A DNA stretch of 36,795 nucleotides from JAWXTS01 sp044433305 (GTDB lineage: Bacteria > Bacteroidota > Bacteroidia > Bacteroidales > Rikenellaceae), in assembly GCA_044433305.1 (NCBI GenBank), contig JAWXTS010000008.1, positions 1-36,795 on the forward strand, in the 5' to 3' direction. The position numbers and the translations under genes were made by a program. Below the pieces are notes generated by a model that made no database searches, was not told the origin of the DNA, and saw only the letters and a program-made list of their open reading frames with translations. Shown one piece after another: positions 32,671 to 36,795 of the stretch; positions within the stretch are counted from its first letter, which is position 1, and every line of letters begins with the position of its first letter.

Positions 32671-32868
32671 CTATTTCTCCAGCAGTTTATTTACTTGAGT
32701 CTCGGCCCTAGTGAGTTTTGTTTTGCATAGTTCAACCAGAGCTGTGGCGCGCTTAACGTGCTCTGCAAGTTTATCTACGTCAACATTCTGGTCGCTCAGC
32801 TGAGCTATTATATCCTCTAGTTCTTCTACTGCTTGGTTGTAGCTGAGGTCTTTGATTTGTTTTTCCAT
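32671..32868 (-). CDS. xseB: Exodeoxyribonuclease VII small subunit
   Basis: The 65-residue subunit has the usual XseB layout: LSYNQAVEELEDIIAQLSD (about 8-26) and a second helix ending in CKTKLTRAETQVNKLLE. It binds the large subunit to form the single-strand exonuclease. The frame is open to 33021, but the upstream part is the antisense-free shadow of xseA; the family always begins near this Met. Its start lies 43 bases inside the end of xseA, so the subunits are translationally coupled. Confidence 0.93.
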   Translation of the reverse strand: MEKQIKDLSYNQAVEELEDIIAQLSDQNVDVDKLAEHVKRATALVELCKTKLTRAETQVNKLLEK

Positions 32869-34232
32869 ATTTCTTTTATTTCTGTTTTTATTTTTCCATC
32901 CGAAAGTGTTATCTCTATGGGTTGTCCCGCGGTGCAGTCCTTGACACTCTTCAAGGCTCCTTTCTCGGTGCTGATAATGGCGAAGCCTATATCCAAAAGC
33001 CGCTGAGGGTTGTGTGCCCATAGCAGATTCTTAAAGTTATCCAGATAAGCTGCCTGTCCAAGGAGCATAGACTGAGTATTAGTTTTTATGCTTGATGTAT
33101 AGGCTTCAAGCGAACTTCTCTGCGTGGCTATATTGCGTTGAGTGTTGCTCCTTAAGAGTAGCTTATAGTTGTCTATTTTGGCCTTGTGGCTTTGGATTTG
33201 AGATATTGAGCCTATGCTAATCTGAGCACCCATTTTTTGCAACAAAGATTTAGCGTCGCTTATGGCCGCGCTGGTCAAGTTTTGTATCTGCATGCCATCT
33301 TGGCTGAGGCGTTGTTTCTGCTGCTCTAGTGTGGCTAGGGTCAGCGCACTAACTTGAGAGCGCAGCTCGTCCACTAGTCTGTTGGCCGCGCTTGCCGTTT
33401 CCTTCAAAAATACAGCCACCGCTGTGGGGGTTTTAAGGGATACCGCCGCCACCATGTCGGCTACGCTGACATCTTTGTTGTGGCCTATACCCGTGATTAT
33501 TGGTAGCGGAAATTGCGCTATATGGGAGCATAACCTGTAAGAGTCAAAGCAACCCAAATCGCTCTGAGAGCCGCCGCCGCGAATAATCACAACCACCTGA
33601 TAATTATCTATGTCGTCGGCTATATTTTCGAGTGCTGTTATTATAGATTCTTCGGCTCCGCTGCCCTGAACAAAGGCCTCGAAAACGCTGACGTTGAAGT
33701 TCCACTGAGACTCCAGCTCACGCATAAAATCCTCGTATCCAGCGGCATTCTTAGATGATATGACGGCCACCTTCTGTATAAACATAGGCAGCTCACATTC
33801 TCGATTCATGTCATAGACGCCATCTTTTTTTAGCTGCTCTATGGTCTGCATCTTTTGACGCTCGTTGTCGCCTATGGTGTAAGTTGGATCTATGTCTGAT
33901 ATTTGTAGCGAAAAACCATAAATTTCGCTATATTGCACAGTGGCTTTGACAAGAACTTTCATTCCTGATGTTAAATCTGAGCCTGTCACGCTCTTGAAAT
34001 AAGGGGCAATAAGGGCGTATTTACTACGCCATATTATGGCTCGTGCAGTGGCCGTGGGGCTGCTTGAGGCTTGTTCTTTTTCTATGAGTTCTAAGTAACA
34101 ATGCCCTGAGTAGTTGGCCTTTATCTCGCTTATCTCGGCCACAACCCAGTAGGCAAAAGGGTGCGCGGTCTCTATTCCTCTTTTGACAAGAGAAAGTAAT
34201 TGTTTTAGTGATATTTGTGAAGTGTTAGACAT
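32826..34232 (-). CDS. xseA: Exodeoxyribonuclease VII large subunit
   Basis: The 468-residue catalytic subunit has an N-terminal OB-fold (about 5-105, containing YWVVAEISEIKANYSGHCYLEL) and a core domain. The core carries the catalytic-region motifs VVVIIRGGGSQSDLGCFDSYRL and PIITGIGHNKDVSVADMVA, plus TPTAVAVFL. A long coiled-coil region follows, with a final strand-rich tail that includes LLDIGFAIIS. With XseB it degrades single-stranded DNA in repair. The frame is open to 34244; I prefer the Met at 34232, after the -7 box at 34252-34259. It is the first gene of a four-gene operon. Confidence 0.95.
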   Translation of the reverse strand: MSNTSQISLKQLLSLVKRGIETAHPFAYWVVAEISEIKANYSGHCYLELIEKEQASSSPTATARAIIWRSKYALIAPYFKSVTGSDLTSGMKVLVKATVQYSEIYGFSLQISDIDPTYTIGDNERQKMQTIEQLKKDGVYDMNRECELPMFIQKVAVISSKNAAGYEDFMRELESQWNFNVSVFEAFVQGSGAEESIITALENIADDIDNYQVVVIIRGGGSQSDLGCFDSYRLCSHIAQFPLPIITGIGHNKDVSVADMVAAVSLKTPTAVAVFLKETASAANRLVDELRSQVSALTLATLEQQKQRLSQDGMQIQNLTSAAISDAKSLLQKMGAQISIGSISQIQSHKAKIDNYKLLLRSNTQRNIATQRSSLEAYTSSIKTNTQSMLLGQAAYLDNFKNLLWAHNPQRLLDIGFAIISTEKGALKSVKDCTAGQPIEITLSDGKIKTEIKEIWKNKSKTSATTKQ

Positions 34233-34251
34233 AGGTTTTATCAACAGATAA

Positions 34252-34259
34252 CAAATGTA
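34252..34259 (-). promoter_or_regulatory. -7 box of the xseA operon
   Basis: The minus strand reads TACATTTG, an exact -7 match 19 bases before the chosen xseA start. No TTTG lies at the -33 distance. It is divergent from the prfA -7 box only 22 bases away. Confidence 0.5.
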
Positions 34260-34281
34260 TAAAATATTCGGTAAATTTAGT

Positions 34282-34289
34282 TATCTTTG
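34282..34289 (+). promoter_or_regulatory. -7 box of prfA
   Basis: TATCTTTG is an exact TAnnTTTG match 36 bases before the prfA start codon. A clean -33 element is not visible. Confidence 0.5.
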
Positions 34290-34325
34290 TGAACTAATAA
34301 AATTAATAAAGAAATATTTTGAGCT

Positions 34326-35411
34326 ATGGCTGAAAACAGCATACTTTCCCGCTTTGATGGGTTGAAAATTAAATATGAAGAAATAGGTAACCAGCTTACT
34401 GACCCTGAGGTTATTGCCGACATGAAAAAGTTTGTCGCTCTAAACAAAGAATATCGCGAGCTAGAACCTATCATTATCGCAGGTGAAAAATACCGTACAG
34501 CAGTAGAAAATCTTTCTGGTGCCAAAGATCTATATGCCACAGAGAAAGACGACGAACTTCGCGAGATGGCACGCATGGAGATTGCCGAGCTAGAGCCTAT
34601 GATAGCCGAGCTGGAGGAGGAAATCAAAATCTTGCTTATCCCTGCCGACCCTCAAGATAGTAAAAATGCTATCCTTGAGATTCGCGGTGGTACGGGTGGT
34701 GACGAGGCCGCTATCTTTGCGGGTGACCTCTACCGTATGTACATTAAATTTATCGAGAAGCGCGGCTGGAAGTATGAGATTAACAACGAAAGCCCTGGTA
34801 GCTCGGGTGGTTACAAAGAGGTTGTTCTTAAGGTTACAGGTAATGGCGTCTATGGCGTATTAAAATATGAGTCTGGCGTACACCGTGTACAGCGTGTTCC
34901 TCAGACCGAAACCCAAGGTCGTGTACATACATCGGCTGCTTCGGTTGCGGTGCTTCCAGAGGCTGAGGAATTTGACATCGACCTAAGAATGGAAGATATA
35001 CGTAAAGATACTTTCTGTGCATCGGGTCCTGGTGGACAGTCCGTAAATACCACTTACTCTGCCATTCGTCTTACCCACATGCCTACGGGTATTGTTGTTC
35101 AGTGCCAAGACCAAAAGTCTCAGCTTAAGAACTTTGACAAAGCTCTAGAGGAGTTGCGTACACGTATCTACAACCTTGAGTACCAGAAATATATAGACGA
35201 GATTGCAGGTCAACGTCGTACCTTGGTTTCTACTGGTGACCGTAGTGCCAAGATTCGTACCTACAACTATCCTCAGGGACGTGTTACCGACCACCGTATA
35301 AATCTTACTCTTTATAACTTGAGTGCGGTGATAGATGGCGACGTTCAAGAGATTATAGATAAACTTCAAATTGCCGAAAACGCCGAGCGTCTACGTGCTA
35401 GCGAGGCTTAA
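34326..35411 (+). CDS. prfA: Peptide chain release factor 1
   Basis: RF1 ends translation at UAA and UAG. The 361-residue protein has the helical domain 1, the stop-codon-reading PxT motif as PQT (192-194, within VQRVPQTETQGRVHTS), and the peptidyl-hydrolysis GGQ loop (GPGGQSVNTT, GGQ at 236-238). The PxT motif, rather than SPF, separates it from RF2. Its 3' end is followed by pyrF after 13 bases, so the two are likely cotranscribed. Confidence 0.97.
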   Translation: MAENSILSRFDGLKIKYEEIGNQLTDPEVIADMKKFVALNKEYRELEPIIIAGEKYRTAVENLSGAKDLYATEKDDELREMARMEIAELEPMIAELEEEIKILLIPADPQDSKNAILEIRGGTGGDEAAIFAGDLYRMYIKFIEKRGWKYEINNESPGSSGGYKEVVLKVTGNGVYGVLKYESGVHRVQRVPQTETQGRVHTSAASVAVLPEAEEFDIDLRMEDIRKDTFCASGPGGQSVNTTYSAIRLTHMPTGIVVQCQDQKSQLKNFDKALEELRTRIYNLEYQKYIDEIAGQRRTLVSTGDRSAKIRTYNYPQGRVTDHRINLTLYNLSAVIDGDVQEIIDKLQIAENAERLRASEA

Positions 35412-35424
35412 AAGATTATAAGTT

Positions 35425-36237
35425 ATGACAGCAGAACAACTATATCAGAATATTTGCAGCAAGAAGAGCTTCTTGTGTGTGGGTCTAGATACAGACATTG
35501 ATCGTATCCCTAAGCACTTGCTAGACTCTGAGGACCCAATGTTTGAGTTCAATAAAGCTATTGTCGATGCCACGGCACCCTATACCGTATGCTATAAACC
35601 CAATACGGCCTTCTATGAGAAGATGGGCGTTGAGGGCTGGTTGAGCTTGACAAAAACCGTGAAGTATATAGCCGAAAAATATCCTGATATATTTGTTATT
35701 GCCGATGCTAAGCGTGGCGATATAGGCAACACATCTACCATGTATGCTCAGGCCTTCTTCGAGGACTGCGGTGTGGATGCTGTTACTCTTTCGCCATATA
35801 TGGGTTATGACACAGCCAAGCCATTCTATGAGTATGACGATAAATGGGCTGTTGTTTTGGCTCTTACCTCTAACGCCAGTGCTAGCGACTTCGAGATGTT
35901 GGAGCTTGCCGACGGCTCAAAGGTTTATGAGCAGGTTCTTCGCACGGTGAGCACGTGGGGCGATGTTAACAACACGATGTTTGTTGTTGGAGCCACCAAA
36001 GCCACGATGCTTGAGAATATACGCTCGATAGTTCCAGACCACTTCTTGTTGGTGCCGGGTGTTGGTGCTCAGGGCGGTAGCCTAGATGAGGTTGCTCGTT
36101 ATGGCCTTAATTCACGCTGTGGACTACTCGTAAACTCTTCGCGAGGAATTATCTATGCCTCTAGTGGTGAGGATTTTGCTGAGGTTGCGGCCGTTGAGGC
36201 TCAGAAGTTGCAGCAGCAAATGGCTCAGTACCTATAA
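35425..36237 (+). CDS. pyrF: Orotidine 5'-phosphate decarboxylase (type 2)
   Basis: This enzyme makes UMP in the last step of de novo pyrimidine synthesis. The 270-residue protein has FLCVGLDTDIDRIP (about 16-29), the catalytic Asp-Lys-Asp region IADAKRGDIGNT (Asp94, Lys96, Asp99), and the phosphate-binding VPGVGAQGG near the C-terminus. Length and motif spacing fit the longer type 2 enzymes rather than the 230-residue type 1. It lies between prfA and the thioesterase gene on the same strand with short gaps. Confidence 0.96.
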   Translation: MTAEQLYQNICSKKSFLCVGLDTDIDRIPKHLLDSEDPMFEFNKAIVDATAPYTVCYKPNTAFYEKMGVEGWLSLTKTVKYIAEKYPDIFVIADAKRGDIGNTSTMYAQAFFEDCGVDAVTLSPYMGYDTAKPFYEYDDKWAVVLALTSNASASDFEMLELADGSKVYEQVLRTVSTWGDVNNTMFVVGATKATMLENIRSIVPDHFLLVPGVGAQGGSLDEVARYGLNSRCGLLVNSSRGIIYASSGEDFAEVAAVEAQKLQQQMAQYL

Positions 36238-36257
36238 ATAAATCTTAACGCGTTGTT

Positions 36258-36795
36258 ATGGAGGGTAGAAATTACATTGAACATACCTTTATAGTTTCTT
36301 CGTTTGATATTGATGTGTGGGGCGTTATGAAGCCCTCGTCAATTCTTAATATCTGCCAAGATACTGCCTATCTACATTCCAAGTCTATGGGATATGGGTT
36401 CGATGTGCTACACAAGTTGAATATGACTTGGGTGTTGTCGCGCGTCAAGGTTGCTGTCATGCGCTCGCCCTCGTGGCTCGAGAGGGTTAAGGTTCGCACG
36501 TGGCACAAGGGGCAGTCGGGATTATTCTCTTTGCGTGACTATATTTTCTATGATCAACAGGGTGAGCCTATAATCAAGATAACTACCTCGTGGCTGATAC
36601 TAAACCTTGCTACACGTCGCATTGCGCGTGTGGATAAAATCTTTAATCAAGACGGCATGGAGCTAGCAGAATATAAGTGCGATGCTATTGAGGTTGAAGC
36701 ACCTCGTATTGAGGTCCCTTCCACGCTAGATGTTGTGGGCACACATAAAGTCTTGTACTCAGATTTGGATTTGAATGAGCATGTCAACAATACTA
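36258..36795 (+). CDS. Acyl-ACP thioesterase (3' end beyond window)
   Basis: Read directly from the bases, this frame stays open from the ATG at 36258 to the window end (179 codons). It begins MEGRNYIEHTFIVSSFDIDVWG and has SSILNICQDTAYLHSKSMGYG with WVLSRVKVAVMRSPSWLERV, the first hotdog domain of FatA/FatB-type thioesterases. The second hotdog domain starts with SDLDLNEHVNNT, where the catalytic Asn/His lie. It would release fatty acids from acyl carrier protein. It follows pyrF after 20 bases. The product is complete on the N-terminal side only. Confidence 0.88.
   Translation, partial: MEGRNYIEHTFIVSSFDIDVWGVMKPSSILNICQDTAYLHSKSMGYGFDVLHKLNMTWVLSRVKVAVMRSPSWLERVKVRTWHKGQSGLFSLRDYIFYDQQGEPIIKITTSWLILNLATRRIARVDKIFNQDGMELAEYKCDAIEVEAPRIEVPSTLDVVGTHKVLYSDLDLNEHVNNT

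Noticed and set aside
32872..33021. Longer xseB beginning at 33021
   Set aside because: The extra 51 residues lie in an alternative frame of xseA, are low-complexity and basic, and do not match the small-subunit family.
1..36795. CRISPR arrays, insertion sequences, prophage or integration sites
   Set aside because: No regularly spaced repeats, transposase or integrase genes, or terminal repeats were seen; gene content is chromosomal housekeeping with short gaps.

Overview
The window is 36.8 kb of chromosome from a Bacteroidota bacterium, most likely order Bacteroidales. The supporting signs are a TonB-dependent receptor with an N-terminal carboxypeptidase-regulatory-like domain, lipoproteins with an Asp-rich stretch after the lipobox Cys, DUF4831 and DUF2851 proteins, a SecA of about 1,100 residues with large insertions, and repeated promoters of the Bacteroidota primary-sigma type (TTTG, 19-20 nt, TAnnTTTG). 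Part of the futalosine menaquinone pathway is present (mqnB, mqnD, mqnC), so the organism probably makes menaquinone by that route. I do not name a genus. No insertion sequence, phage, CRISPR array or rRNA was seen.

Layout: (1) 30-8864 is a phosphate-response locus: a PiT transporter fused to a PhoU-like domain, a PhoR-like kinase and a PhoB-like regulator on the minus strand, and divergently a TonB-dependent receptor plus a surface-type lipoprotein. The transporter and the receptor share one promoter design: 7-base repeats of TTGTAA(C/T) type at an 11-base period, then exactly 10 bases, then a -7 box. This resembles the Pho box of Proteobacteria and suggests that the receptor/lipoprotein pair is an uncharacterised phosphate-starvation uptake system. 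(2) 8863-12664 holds a DUF1275 membrane protein, a GNAT acetyltransferase, tRNA-Val(TAC), aspS and divergent tadA. (3) 12690-15122 holds a secreted TPR protein and a lone alginate-lyase-like lipoprotein. (4) 15124-18612 is a tight RNA-modification run: U32 protein, RlmI-like methyltransferase, TrmN6-like methyltransferase. (5) 18618-21752 holds a DUF4831 protein, a HEAT-repeat AlkD-like protein and a glycosyltransferase. (6) 21791-25716 is a compact operon: long RSH (p)ppGpp synthetase with a degenerate hydrolase site, DUF454 membrane protein, mqnB, mqnD. mqnC converges on it, and a small 2[4Fe-4S] ferredoxin gene lies upstream of mqnC. (7) 27129-30560 is secA with its promoter. (8) 30593-34232 is a minus-strand operon xseA-xseB-zinc-ribbon methyltransferase-DUF2851. 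(9) 34282-36795 is prfA, pyrF and the start of an acyl-ACP thioesterase cut by the window end.

Several start codons were moved downstream of the longest reading frame because a promoter or terminator lies inside the frame (TonB receptor, TPR protein, U32 protein, glycosyltransferase, mqnC, xseB). Two genes, the ferredoxin and the truncated thioesterase, were read directly from the bases. There is no gene-free stretch longer than 300 bases. All family assignments are from motifs read by eye; no database search was run.
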